Shown: piece by piece, positions 11,429 through 23,965 of the stretch
Position numbering within the stretch: the stretch's first letter is position 1
How the letters are laid out: every line of letters begins with the position of its first letter
Assembly: GCF_907164915.1 (NCBI RefSeq)
Contig: NC_061868.1
Coordinates: 31,896,439-31,960,438 of the forward strand
DNA: 64,000 nucleotides
Source: Impatiens glandulifera
Taxonomy: Eukaryota; Streptophyta; Magnoliopsida; Ericales; Balsaminaceae
Direction of reading: 5' to 3'
The notes under the pieces: generated by a model
Told to the model about the DNA's origin: nothing
What the model saw: the letters and a program-made list of their open reading frames with translations, nothing else
Database searches by the model: none
Made by a program: the position numbers and the translations under genes

Positions 11429-12102
11429 CAGGCCTAGACCTGCCGTGTAATAAGTGAGGCAATTGTCTCAGGCCTAAATATTTTTGGGGCACCAAAATCT
11501 TCAAAAAAAAATTATAAGGATATGTTCATGAACTTATTTTTAAAAATCCCATAAATAATAATTGATAACCTATCAATGGTAAGCCTTAACGTATCCAAAA
11601 AAATAAAAATAAAAACATTATCTTACTTGGAGAAAAGAATCGCACGATTCCCATTTATCAACAAATTAAATCAAGGAAAAGGAAAAAAAATAAGAACAAT
11701 CATTATGGAAAAAGAAAAGGAAACACTTCCCCCAAACCCCAAGTCCGTCGTCGATCCTCCAACTTGCCGGAATCGGAGTAGAAAACTCGGTTGTCTCCTT
11801 CCTTGAGCTCTTGGGCCTTTTTCGCTCGTTCCATCCTTGTTTATCGGCACTGCGCCACTTCCCACTAGAGTTCTTCCTCCGATTTCGGTGAGATTTTGGA
11901 TTGATTTACTTGATTATTTTTTGTTGTTGAGGACTTGTCTGGTGGAATGGTGGACTTATTTTGATGATATTTTATTTCTAGAATTCATGTTACAAATACT
12001 ATTATATTTAAATCGATAAAAAAATATATGTATAAATATTAAGTTTTGAGGGCACCAAGTTTTGTGCTCGTCTCAGGCCTTAAAATCTCAGGTCCAGCAC
12101 AG
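11429..12102. mobile_element. Non-autonomous hAT-like element, 674 bp
   Basis: Flanked by perfect 8-bp direct repeats ATATTAAT (11421-11428 and 12103-12110). Ends are imperfect inverted repeats: CAGGCCTAGACCTGC at the left and GTCTCAGGCC…GGTCCAGCACAG at the right. Subterminal GGCCTGAGAC-type and GGGGCACC motifs are mirrored on both sides. An 8-bp target duplication with CAG…CTG-type ends is characteristic of hAT elements. Internal ORFs are short and not transposase-like. Confidence 0.75.
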
Positions 12103-12110
12103 ATATTAAT

Positions 12111-15100
12111 ATCACCATGATAAAAAAAAATTGAACATTAAATCATTTAAAAATTAAAACATAATTTCAAAGAAAATTAACCTCTAATTTAAAAATTATA
12201 ACATATTTTGAAGAAAAGAAAACTATACTCTTTATTTTAATTTATAATTTCATTTAATCACGAGCATAAAAATTCTCTCGTAGTTTATTGATTATTTGTA
12301 ACAATTTAGTATAATCTTTTAATGAAATATAACTCTAAATTCAAGACTCTTTTTATTTGACTTTCAATTTTAATAATAAATATATTGACACGAAAAATTC
12401 ATAATATATTGCTATGATATGATAGACATAGTTTGTCTCTAATGATAATTATGATGAAAAGATGTCACCATTATTTGTTGAAGTACCCTTGCAATCAAAA
12501 TATTATTTTTTTAATATATTAAATTATTTGACTTTAATATATAAATTTCTCTCTTAATTTGACTCAAAAAAATAATAAAATTTATCTCTATTTTACCTCC
12601 TTATATATTTTTCTTTTTTTAAAACGAAACTTCACGTCATTATCTCTCACATTCTCTCTCAATTTTCCTTCTCTATCACTCCTTATGTATATATTTATTT
12701 CATCATTAGTTTTATATAAATATTTTTTCAATATTGTTTAACAAATAAATTTTAGATTTTTTGAAAAAATAAAATTTATATATATTTTTTAATTTATTAA
12801 AAGATAAATATTTTAAAAACTAATATTATAAATTTTTTCTCTCCTATAATATATAATAATAATAATAATGACCCCACCTGATTGGAAAAAATAAGTTAGG
12901 TTATATAACCCTTGGAAAAAATCATTGGTGTGAAGGTTTTGCGAAAAAAATTGAGGTTCGAGAAATTTCAACTTTACGTGTTAGAAATTTTCTTTTTAAA
13001 AAAAATATTATTTAAAAGTGTTTTAAATGATCCCGACAACTTTTGAAATTAATTAAAATAATTAATTTCAGGGTTCAGTTTTAAATAATCTAAGATTTGG
13101 GTAATCAAATTACAATTTAATTTTTAGAAATTTGTTAGTTTAAATTAATTAAACATAATTAATTAAAAAAATTATTTATTTTGAAATAGAGTAGCCAATT
13201 TTTTTTTAAAAAATCAATAAAAGTTGGTATACATGTACAAACGTATTGTCTAAAGGTTTCTTTTAGCTCGTAGTTTGGTGATCCTCAGGAAGGGCTTTCA
13301 CACTTCATCTTCCGTACCCGTTTTTAAAATAGTTTCTACTTATAAAGTTGGCTTTTGAAAATTGGTTGTATAATGTTTGAGTTGTAACCAATTATTCTTA
13401 CAGTCCTAGTCATGTTTTTAGGTTTTAACGTTATTTAAAATATTGAAATACTAATATTTAAATATTGGTACATATTGCAGATGATAACTAGAGAGTATTT
13501 TTAAATATTAACAAGCCTCGATCCTCAGGAACTCCAAATTCATTTTTTTAATTCATTTTTCAACTTGGAATATTTGATCCAAGGGTTTGGGTAGCTTCAC
13601 AAAGCTTCCAAAAATATGTTGATCATCATCTCAAGGTACCAATCAACTTGGATGATGATCAAATCGTTTAAAACAATTTGTGATCAATATTTGAGTTTTT
13701 TATTTTAAAGTTGTTTTGAGAAGAAAGGAGTTACCCAATAGCTTTCTTATGTTTGATATATATGATTGGTACCAAAAGAAGAACATTGGCTATTCTTTTT
13801 GACCAAATCAAGAACTCAAAAATTTCAATTATTTTGAAAATTTGATTTTGTCATGCTAGTTCTCCTTTAATTCCCCCAAACACTTAAATTTGGAATTTTT
13901 TGTTTTAAGTTAATTAATTGTCTCTAACATTTCCAAAAAGTTCATAAATGATCCTAGGATCAATATTTAACTATAAAACACCATAAACAATAAGAATACA
14001 AACTTATACAATTTGAAATATAAAAATCTAAATTCAAACTGTAAATATTAATTAGAAGGTGATTGAAACTTTACCAAGGATTGGAGAACACTCCTTGATC
14101 TTTAAGGAAGATTTTGGGATGCTTAGATCCAAGCTTTAAGACTTAAAACAGAAAATTCGAAAAAATCTGAAAGCTTTGAGTTTTAATGGCGGATTTTATG
14201 TATATCATGATTTGAAGGTGGAAATTGGATTGCTTGGCTTCGGAATTATTTAGGGGGATTATTTATAGTTGCCCAAGGTCGGTTGTGAGTTTCAAGTGGA
14301 TCGAATCAACCAAAATTCATGAATGGCGTTTTAGTTGTTCTTTATCCAACTTGTAGATATGGGAACTAGTTGTGTCTATAGATGTATGGGAAATGATCAC
14401 CGTGGTAGGGTGATTATTTTAGCCTTTAAATTAGCTGAAATGGTTTACTGTAGGTTGAGTTCAAAATTAGAAAATTAAAGACGGGTCTTTGATTTTATCT
14501 TTGCGGTATCACGATGAGGAAGATGACCGGAGGCCAAAACGACATCGTTTTGTGCACGTCTGGCATTCTATCAACGTCTGGACATTCCATTAGCTATTGG
14601 GCTCCCAAGGCTAACATCTAGTTAGTTGACCTGGTGCCTCGCGTGTGTACGCGTCCTTCTACTACAACGAGCTATGCGGCCTGTTCCTGGGCGTTAGATG
14701 AGAATCTAGCGTCCATTCGATGGACGCGATTCTTGCTACAGCCGTTTCTCATAATTTCGACCACATTGGATCAAGAATTTAATTTTTTATTTAAAATCTT
14801 AAGGGTTTGTTTGAAATGTATTTTTCTTTCCCCTTTTGCCTTTAATTTGATCTTTTTAAATATACAAAATATTAAAATAAATATTGAAAATATTTTACCA
14901 ATTTTTTATATATATATTTTTAGGGTTAAATAAATAATATTGGGAGATAAAATGGATACCTTATTTCATCCAAAATTATTTATATTAATACCTAATTTTT
15001 CTAAAATTATTTTAAGATAAATGAGTATAACATTTATCCCAAATAATTTTATTTTATTATTTTAATCATTTTTCTTAATTAATTATACTTCAATTATTAT

Positions 15101-15135
15101 AATAATTAGTCTAATTAATTATTTTAATTAGGTTT
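12111..15135. repeat. Block c, unit II: gypsy-LTR-like noncoding sequence
   Basis: No gene found. Bases 12930-13240 duplicate the relic at 10860. A less AT-rich part (about 14500-14770) contains an inverted repeat CAAAACGACATCGTTTTG (14535-14552; 8-bp arms), of a type common in plant LTRs. Homologous to 28562-32245, which carries an extra 0.74 kb, and to 47967-50992. A 99-codon ORF at 14634 runs into AT-rich DNA and is not conserved in unit III, so it is not called. Confidence 0.4.
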
Positions 15136-17128
15136 TATCATGGGATTAATTATTTTGATTTTATTTATTTAAAAAAAATTAAAAAAATTATTTTAATTTA
15201 ATTTGTATATAGATTTTTAGTAATTATACAAATATTATTAGATAGAGGGGTAGATATATAACAAGACCAATCATATACAAACACATCAAGCCAAACGAAC
15301 TTTAGCACACAATGGAGGAGTAACCATAGGATTTATGGTGCAATAGAGATGGGCTCACTAAATACAAAAAATTACATCCTCTTACCAAATGAAGCAAAAT
15401 GTAAATTACATTATAATTTGGTTTGCACATTTTATTTGTTTTTAATTAATATTGTTCCTTTGGGATGGTTTGTTGTATGGGCTTTCCATTATAATATTGG
15501 TATGCAGTCTTTAAAATTGAATGTATTTTTTGGTAGCATGTTGAAAAATATGAAGAATTGATTGTGGAAATTAAGATGGAAAATATAGAAAGAAAAAAAT
15601 CAATTATTTGTAATTGTTGGCTTTCTAAAAGGACAAGAAATTATGCGGGTATAAAATGAATAAAATTATGGTAACATTTAAAAGTCGGAACACATTATCT
15701 GAATTTCAGTTTTACTAATTATTTTTTATGTTATTGTCAAACATTTAAAATATAGTTAATTTTTTATTATTATGTATGTACCATATGAAACCAAAATGTG
15801 TGACATTTTAAAATTAGTCCACTTTTCTTAAAACGAGAGTAGGTTATATTATAAAAGAGAGGATGTTATATAAAATTAAAGTAACTTACAAATTTTCATA
15901 TATGTGTGTTTAGTTATTTCTTTGGGTTATATGTTTGTAATTGTTATGTTAACTATAATTGTATGAGTTTTATGATGCATGTATTTCAGTACATATTTCA
16001 ACAATTGAGTGTAATGTTTTATGAAGTTTGATTTGGTCATTGATGCTAACATATTGTTGAGTAAATGTGATAAGTATAACATTTTATTAAAAGGTAAAAA
16101 TAGTAGTAGAACTGTATGATAATTTAGTTGCAATATTCTATATTTTCATATTTGATTCTTTCAAAAAGCGCCCTTAGATTACATTGAATTGGAATGATAT
16201 TAGCGTATGTATAAGCTGAAAGATGTATTATATTAGATAGCGTGTTAATTTAAAATTAATTTGATTTGATTTGATCTATTTTTTATTAATTAATTATTTT
16301 TTATTTTGTGTTGTTATTAGTGTTAAATTGAAGGTAATATAAAGTTTTATAATTAATTTTGAATTTTATTTTATTTTATTGTAGTTTTGAGATTTGTTCT
16401 TACGTTGGTGATATGTGCTTGAATGGTCAAATTTTATTCAGTCGCGTTGTTATAATTGATGCTTAAAGAAATCAATGCGATAATGGATTGTGTTAATATT
16501 ATTATTAGTAGTTTGAAGAGTATAATTTGATGTATAAGATTTATAAAATATGTTTTATCTTTCATGGAATTGTGTTTAAAGTTTAATTTGAATATATTTT
16601 ATGATAATAAATGATTGATTATTCTATTTTGTTTTAGTTATATTTTGGTTGTATTTTTTTTTATAATCAATGGTTTATTATATTTATTTGTTTTAGATAT
16701 ATATTTTGAATTTGTTTTTGTTTTATATTTAGTTTTATTATATATTATTTGAATATAATATAAAAAAATTATGAAAAAAATTAAAATTATAATATATTAA
16801 AAAATTAAATTTTGTGTAGATATCCCATAATAAATTGTGGTGAACAAATACTAGGAATGAATGTTGAAAATAATTAGAAAAAAATTATTATTATGAAAAA
16901 AATTTCTTCAAAATTTTTGGCACATAGTAAATGAACTCTCTAAACAAATTTGCGAAAAAGTATTTATATGAAAAAAATATCGAAAGTTATATATTTGTCA
17001 CAAATTGCGTTAGTAATTTCGTTGCAAATACACTTTCTCTTTAAAATGAACTCTCTAAATGCAAATGATAAGAATGATTCCAATATAAAAAATTAGTGGT
17101 GTTTGTCAAATTATGATAACTTCATATA

Positions 17129-17160
<32 letters not shown>
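15136..17160. repeat. Block d, unit II: AT-rich noncoding repeat
   Basis: Homologous to 3287-5259 but without MITE family 1 at its right end, which here is a (TA)n run at about 17140-17160. ORFs are short, and the 70-codon ORF at 15349 is broken in units I and III. Confidence 0.5.
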
Positions 17161-17167
<7 letters not shown>

Positions 17168-17362
17168 CTCTATAAATTTATAATGTTGGACCGGGATATT
17201 TTATTAATTTAGCGAGATATAAATTAATAATTTATTAATTTAAAGAGGTTTGATGTATTATCTTTAAATTCTCAAGTCCAATATACTAGTTACAATGTAC
17301 TCTATATTAGTTAGAGATAAGAAATAAATTACAAAAAGCAAGTTCAAATGCACATTCTATGA

Positions 17363-17367
17363 ATGTA
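17363..17367. repeat. Left 5-bp target duplication ATGTA
   Basis: ATGTA immediately before TGTTGGGTT; repeated at 18962-18966 immediately after the LTR. Confidence 0.8.
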
Positions 17368-17525
17368 TGTTGGGTTAAATTAAACAAAGAAAAGAGAAAA
17401 CTATTTAAGAAAGAAATAATTAATTAACGTAAAAGAATTTGCACAACATTATTTTGATGAGATGGTTTGAAAAAACAAGGTGGATTATCTATTTTGTGCA
17501 GACATAAATCTAAAGGATTATACTA

Positions 17526-18062
17526 CTTCAGACGTGGTCTGAAGTAGGCATTTATAGACGTCTTGCTACTTTAGACAGAGTCTATAGTACGCGAGTAGAC
17601 ATCGTCTAACCTCCTTTAGACGTGGTCTAAAGGAAAGCATAGTTAGACGCGGTCTAAAGGAGAAATGAAGTTGGATGCGGTCTAACTCCTTTACACGTGG
17701 TCTAAAAGAGAAGCGTAGTTAGACGCGGTCTAACTCCTTTAGACGTGGTCTAAAGGGAAGCGTAGTTAGACGCGGCCTAACTCCTTTAGAAGCGGTCTAA
17801 AGGAGAAGCGTAGTTAGACGCGGTCTAACTCCTTTAAATGTGGTCTAACTCCTTAGACGTGGTCTAAAGGGAAGCATAGTTAGACGCAATCTAACTCCTT
17901 TAGACGTGATCTAAAAGAGAAGCGCAGTTAGACGTCGTCTAACCTCCTTAGACGCGGTCTAAGGAAGAAGCGCAGTTAGACGTCGTCTAACCTTCTTAGA
18001 CGCGGTCTAAAGAAGAAGCGGAGTTAGACATCATCTAACTCCTTCTTAGACGCAGTCTGAAG
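17526..18062. repeat. Palindromic minisatellite in LTR (copy 2)
   Basis: Same dyad array as at 5798, with copy-specific substitutions such as GACGCGGCCTAAC and TTTAAATGTGGTCTAAC, and one partly collapsed dyad pair. Confidence 0.85.
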
Positions 18063-18365
18063 AAAAACGTATGATGCCTTGCTTTAACAGTCGTCTTAGG
18101 AAGCATCCGTCTAACTATGTATTCACTCAGTTCATCTTAGTTACCATTTTTAAAAGTCTGACAACTCAGCTCCAACAATGAATGAACAACTGCCACATAT
18201 CTTTCGAGTACAAGACAATATATGAGGATATTCGGCGCACTATATGTCTGGTACGACCACGATTCCTATGCTTAGAGTCTGATGTACTCTAATACTATAG
18301 GCGGTCATTCAACGGACACATGCCACGTTTCCACAAAGAAGATTCGACCGTTGGTGCAATTCAAG

Positions 18366-18373
18366 TATAAATA
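18366..18373 (+). promoter_or_regulatory. TATA box of LTR copy 2
   Basis: TATAAATA followed by GAAGCCCAAGGACAACAGAC, the presumed start-site region of the LTR transcript. Confidence 0.6.
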
Positions 18374-18961
18374 GAAGCCCAAGGACAACAGACGAATCTC
18401 TCCATCTCTTAGTTACTCGATTCACAAGTTATCAAGTTGCTTAAACTCTCTCTTTGATTATCTAATCTCTAAAGCTCAAGAACAAATTACCCACTATCTA
18501 GATGTGATCATATTGTAAATCATAAACTCTCTTTTCTATGGGAAATCTCAGTGTTGTAAGTTGAACAGAGGTTGTTCTGTTTAATAGAGAGTTAGATAGA
18601 AGTGATAAGTAGGTGGTTGTTAAGTCTTGTGGTTTCTGACTAGGTTTGTGTAGTGTTCTACAGCGATCAAATTCTTCCATTGAATATCCTTCCGGTTGTA
18701 GAATAAGTGATGACGTAGGAGTTTTATCTCCGAACATCCATATAACTCCATGTGTTCTTTACTTTCTGTCGTTTACTTTTATCTGTCTGAAGCTTCAAAT
18801 CCAACAAACAATTCCGCACTTGAATCTGTTTCAAGAGTTTGTGAAGATTTATGAATAATATAAATAGATTTAACTTCTAATAGAGTTAAAATCGAATTAA
18901 AGTGTGTAAGCTGTTAACAATAGTCAGACCCCAATCTCTATTGTCAACACCGATCCTAACA

Positions 18962-18966
18962 ATGTA
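18962..18966. repeat. Right 5-bp target duplication ATGTA
   Basis: Pairs with 17363-17367. Confidence 0.8.
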
Positions 18967-19189
18967 CATTCACAAATTAATTGAATTTGTCAAGTTTATT
19001 ATTTTTTAATAAATAAAAAGTTAGTTAATGGTACCAAAAAGTTGGTACATGATACTAATAAGTTGATACATGATACCAACATAGTACATTAAATATGATT
19101 AAAAATTTATTAATATAAGATGTCCATTGAAATTTTTTAAAATCACATTAACTATGACTCCCTAAACTAAAAAGTGTTCAAAATTAACT

Positions 19190-19616
19190 ATGACTCATAA
19201 ACTAAATTCTGGAGAAGACATTCGTGAGCTTGAGAACTTGATTACGGGTATGCATTATCGAAATAAAATGGATATGAATCACTTGCTACATTATCCTGGT
19301 GAAAATAATAAATGTTACGAGGTTCAAAGCATTGAAAAAATTGTGGCGGATACCATTTAAAATCCGGTCGATCACGAAGTTGAGAATGATTCAATAGTTT
19401 TAGAATCGGTCACTCGGAAAAGAAGCATTGCAAGCGGTAACAACTCTTCACAACTTTTTATTGCAATACAAGAAGACAATGCCCCAACTCTTAAGTGCAA
19501 TGAGGAAATTTAAAGATGAACTTAATATAAATTTGAAGTTAAAAAAAGTGCCTATAAATTCAATTTTACTAGACAATATTAGAATTTGGAATCTCTTAGT
19601 AATTATTAATTTATAA
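19190..19616 (+). pseudogene. Pogo/Tigger-type transposase C-terminus, broken
   Basis: The reading begins MTHKLNSGEDIRELENLITG, continues with MDMNHLLHYPGENNKCYEV, and after a frame change gives AVTTLHNFLLQYKKTMPQLL and KDELNIN. This is the C-terminal pattern of plant CENP-B/Tigger-like (pogo) DDE transposases: HLLNYPGE…, then V..KEAL.A..TLHNFLLQ. Broken by an in-frame TAA (…ADTI-stop) and an extra A in CGGAAAAGAAG. The catalytic DDE core is absent. Confidence 0.65.
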
Positions 19617-19783
19617 TTTCGTTGGACCAATATATATACACTCGGATTTCAAAAAGTTATTATCTTATTATTTGTTGGTTTGATGTCTAATTTTGTACTA
19701 GTCCCGAGTTAGGACTAGACAAATTATTAATTTTATTGAAGTTATTAATTTATCGAGTCTTAATTTATAGAGGTTTTACAGTA

Positions 19784-21660
19784 TAAATATATAATTAATT
19801 AATCAATGTTTTATTATAATTGTTTTAAAATAATTAACTCACTAAGATAATTCAAACGATAATAGTGTCTTTAAAATAAAAGTCACGATTTGATTCTCAC
19901 TTAATAAATCTTAAAATTGAAGTGGATGTAAGGTTGTGAAGGATGATGCTAGTTTTCTACATTAAAAAATTAATTTAAGATCATTGTTTTTGTATAACTT
20001 TTTTTTAATTATTAAATTATTTTTAAATATTTAGTGCTTGATTTTTTATATTAATAAAAAATATCTACACTATAAATTTAATTAAGAGATTAAATATCAC
20101 GAGTTTAATTCTCACTTAAAAATATTTTAATGTAGAGTAAGGTCATGTTCATTACTAAGGATCGTATTAGCTTCTTAAATTAATAAATATTACATTATTT
20201 GCTAATTTTAAATTTTAACTCATAAATATGGAAGAGAGATTTAATTAATTATTTTAAATTTTGAAGTTAACGAGAAATTTATTTTAGATTTTTTATTAGT
20301 AAAACAAGGATCGTCTACGTCACACTTAACATTGGCCGACAAAAGTGAGCCACGTAACTTTTGGTTTTGTAGAAAGAGAGTTGGTTATATATATATATAT
20401 ATATGTATGAGAGATTTTCCTAGGGTTTCGCAGTCGCCGCCTCATTCACCTATTGATCTACAGGCAGAGTTAATCTATCTTTTTCTATTTGACCATACCA
20501 ATATCATTCCATAAATCGGAGAAGAACTAAGGAGTCGATGAATATCCACATTTGTCATAGGTCCTAGCATCTAGGGCTCCGCACCTAGTTGATCTTGGGA
20601 TTGAAGAGGTAAGTTTCTGCTTTATGTAAATGTTTCTATGGTGGTTGGATCTAGTTTTGTGTTCAGGATAAGAGATACCTATAATATTGGTTTTCTTGAT
20701 ATTAGTTATCATTTATGTTGATTCATTAAGATGTTGAGTGTTTCTAAAGTTAATTAATTTTATAAGCATATCTTTTTTATTTTTGATTGGTGTTGTTAGA
20801 GATCTTCATGTCATCATGCTACAAAAGAGATAATTGGATATAATTTCTGAGTAACTTGGTCCATTGTTACAAATGAGTTAATTGGTTAATTGAAGATGGA
20901 TCTAGGGTTACTTGAATGTATAATTGATGATTGATTACCTGGGGTCTTTGGCTACAAGAGGGTTAATTGAGTAATTGTATTTTTTTTGTACAAAGGGTAC
21001 GTGTTTATGGGGATAGAAATGTCTACATAGTTACAAAAGAAATAATTGGATACAATTGCAAAAGAGTTAGTAGGTAAATATGTTACAAATAGGTTACTTG
21101 GTTAATTGAATTGATTATCTAGGGTTGTTGGGCTATTATAGATCTTGATTATCTAGGGTTGCTTGGCTATTATAGATCTTGATTATATAGAGTCTTTGGC
21201 TATAGCAGGGTTAATTGAGTTACAAAAAGTGTACTTAGTTTTTTGTTAAAAAAAGGATATGCTTAAGTGAGTTACAAAGCGACTTCTTGTTATCATGGCT
21301 ACAAAAGGGGTAATTTTATACAATTACAAACGAAAGTTACCATATCAATTGGTTACAAAAGATTTGGATAATTGAATATAGAGAGTTACTTGGCTTGATT
21401 TTTTATTAGACAAGATCTTTGGCTACAAAATTAAGATTTAACACCTTCATGATCCATAGGGTTTGAAGTGCTTGGTTAATCTTTTGGAATATTTTTTATT
21501 TATTTATTTTCATTTTATGTACATTTTATTATTATCAAAATAAATAAATAAAAGTTGTGTTTGAGTTACGGTATATCGTAAAAAATTATTTGAAACAAAA
21601 TCCTATTTATAAAAAAAAAATTATTAATTTAAAGAAGATGAGTAAGGGCAATTTATAATA
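19784..21660. repeat. Block f, unit II: gene-start-like fragment plus minisatellite
   Basis: Near 20315-20625 are CTACGTCAC and CCACGTAAC motifs, a TA run, a telo-box-like CTAGGGTTTCG (about 20420), GTCGCCGCC, and GAAGAGGTAAGTTT, a good plant 5' splice donor. It looks like the promoter, leader and first exon of a translation-type gene captured long ago, but no exon frame remains open. The degenerate minisatellite follows (about 20801-21440), with about 34-bp repeats near 21112-21208. Confidence 0.45.
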
Positions 21661-22438
21661 TTATGTTTATTAACCTACTTTTTTATTTTTGTTGAGAATA
21701 AATATGTTTCAAATTATATTATGTTATTACACAAGGTAATGTTTTCTATAGAATTATTAGAATATGTGAATATTTTGATTAATTATTTATAAAAACTTTT
21801 ATTTTTAAAATTCAATCAAATATGGGAAAAAAAATATGAAAGATTTTTTATTATACATTTCCCTATAGGGCTCTCTTTTATTTTAATAGAAATAATAATC
21901 ACAAAGGAATCACTTTTTTATGGTAATAAATCTTTTTTTTGTAATATTGATGAAATCTTATTGATATGAATTAATTAATTTATGAGTTTAAATTTTTAAT
22001 GAATTTATATATCCTCTATTAATTAAAAGCATATATAAAATAAATAATTTCAATTTTAAATAACAAAATGACATTTAAACACGTAATTTTCTTCTAAAAT
22101 GATTTCATGTTTAACGTTTTTAAACATCGATGTATTGATGGAATGTAATTATTTAAAAATAATAAATATGTACGTTATTAAACAATATTACTGTTCTAAT
22201 ACAAAGAAAGAGAATATTTTTAATTTAAAAATTAATTTTTAGCAACATAATTATTTATTTCAATTTAATACTATCCCATAATATAGAAATTTAGCTTTTA
22301 TGGTATTAATTTGACACAATTAATTACAAACTCTAAAAAATAATTTTGAAGATTTGTTTAGCACATTAATCTACAATGGTATCAAAGTGAGATTCTTTCA
22401 AACAAATTTTTATCAATTATTTTTTCACTTAAAAAATC
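21661..22438. other. MADS upstream region, unit II
   Basis: AT-rich upstream sequence shared with 38816-39675 and 57546-58312. Similarity to the 57.5 kb copy drops after about 21980 through many one-base differences. Confidence 0.45.
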
Positions 22439-22446
22439 TATATAAG
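22439..22446 (+). promoter_or_regulatory. TATA box of MADS copy 1
   Basis: TATATAAG about 75 bp before the ATG, conserved in all three MADS copies. Confidence 0.6.
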
Positions 22447-22518
22447 GAGAGTTCTAGCCATAAAAAAATCACAACCATTTGAAAAAAAAATTCTTATCTA
22501 ATCCCTTTTAGAAACACC

Positions 22519-23343
22519 ATGACTAAAAGCAACGGAACTATGAAAGAAAGTCAAGCTTTCTTATATTCTCAATCGCACTCTGAGAAAAGCTTCGTTCAAA
22601 AAGAGAAAAGCTTGTATTGTGAAGAACTTAGATGAACTCACTACCCTATGCGGCGTTGAAGGTTGTACAATCATTTATAGTGAATTTGATTCACAACCTG
22701 ATGTATGGCCATCTACAAATGAAGCACGAAGAATAATTACCAAATACTTGGGTTTTCCGAAGATTGATCAAGTAAAACGAAGGTCAACCAAGAGACTTTC
22801 ACAAGGCAAAGGATCGAAAAGGTGCAAGAGAAACTGAAAAGACAACAAAGAGAGAACCGTCATAAAGAAATGACGTATATCATGTTTCAATCCATGAGAA
22901 ACCCACTAACAGCATTGTCAAATTGGAATGTGGGAGGGTTTGAGGACCTAACTAGGGTTGCCAGTCAATACTTAATGGAGGGTGAAAAGTTGAGTGAGAT
23001 TCGTCTTAGGGACTCCTCTTTTAATCTTCCTCTTCCCTCTTCCTCTTCCTCTTCCTCTCCTCTTCCTCTTCCTCTTCCTCTTCCACCATTCATGAGTTTT
23101 CGCCTCCCAACATGGGATTTGAGCCCCATAGTATGAACTATCAACCTACCAACGTAATGTTTGAGCCTATAAATAGATTATCAATATGCAGACATGGGAT
23201 TCCAACCTCCTCCCAATACGGATTTTCAACAGACCAGCATGGGATTTCAGACTCTGCTCACTGATTTCCCACAAAATGACTTGCCTTACATGGATCCCAA
23301 TGTGGGAATGCCCGACCCGAGCGACTTACCCCCATTTCCTTGA
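22519..23343 (+). pseudogene. Type I (M-gamma) MADS-box gene, frameshifted copy
   Basis: Collinear with the intact gene at 58394, from MTKSNGT to the stop at 23341. It has an inserted T after codon 7 (AACTATGAAAG for AACTAGAAAG), a lost G near 22781 (CGAAGGTC for CGAAGGGTC), further single-base changes near 22930-23000, an indel in the CTTCCT repeat and a 2-bp loss near 23170. No frame covers the MADS domain from its proper start. Most differences are one-base indels private to this copy and lie in a stretch (22.0-29.5 kb) that shows the same noise elsewhere. It may therefore be a true pseudogene or a sequence-quality artefact. Confidence 0.7.
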
Positions 23344-23758
23344 TAACTTCGACATGGGCCCACATGAACATTCATAGGGAATGTGTTCTTTATGGTTTTT
23401 TTCTCTGTTATCTTTTTACAGCCTAATTTCTTTCTTTAAATATAATTTACTTTTGTTGAAGTCTTTTATTATATATTTTTATTTAATAATTTTTTCAAAA
23501 ATAATATGTTTCTCTTACTAACTAATAAATTAATTATAAGATATAATTAATAACATAATAAATTAAAATAATAAATATATATAAATTATGTAAAATAGTA
23601 TTTATTATATTTTATAAATTTAATTTTTTATATTTATTAGATTAATTAATAATTTTGAAATGTCAATAACAAAATATAATAAGAATTTTAATTTTTAATT
23701 TTGTAATGTTTGACTTCATTATAATTAAATATTTTTATAATATATAGACATTTAAAAC

Positions 23759-23798
<40 letters not shown>

Positions 23799-23927
23799 GT
23801 TAAATTTATTATTTAAATAAATTATCTAATATTTTAAATAAGAGTTAAAAGTAAGTATTTAATAAACTAATATTGAGAATTCTTTTAGCTTATTGAATCT
23901 AATAAAATTAAGTATTTTATAACTGAC

Positions 23928-23965
<38 letters not shown>

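Larger units (their letters stand above)
17368..18961 (+). mobile_element. Solo Copia-type LTR, 1594 bp
   Basis: Begins TGTTGGGTTA, ends GATCCTAACA (TGTT…AACA inverted termini) and is bounded by the 5-bp repeat ATGTA. U3 holds the palindromic array and a TATAAATA box. The 3' end (…CTATTGTCAACACCGATCCTAACA) resembles Ty1/copia LTR ends that precede an initiator-Met tRNA primer site. That site is absent and flanking DNA follows, so this is a solo LTR formed by LTR-LTR recombination. Repeated palindromes in U3 recall Sirevirus LTRs; this subgroup call is tentative. Confidence 0.8.
17161..19783 (+). mobile_element. Pogo/Lemi1-like element, unit II
   Basis: Left end TAAAAACCTCTATAAATTTA; the right end reads TTTATAGAGGTTTTACAGTA, its inverted partner. 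Interior: left subterminal sequence, a nested solo LTR (17368-18961), then a transposase C-terminal remnant (19190-19616). The LTR insertion split an already internally deleted element. Confidence 0.65.

Noticed and set aside
14634..14933. 99-codon ORF, duplicated at 50490
   Set aside because: Its two copies are near-identical only because of the recent duplication; unit III is shifted and shortened and the tail is AT-rich noise.
17368..18961. Full-length Copia retrotransposon
   Set aside because: No primer-binding site, gag-pol or second LTR; target duplication directly flanks a single LTR.
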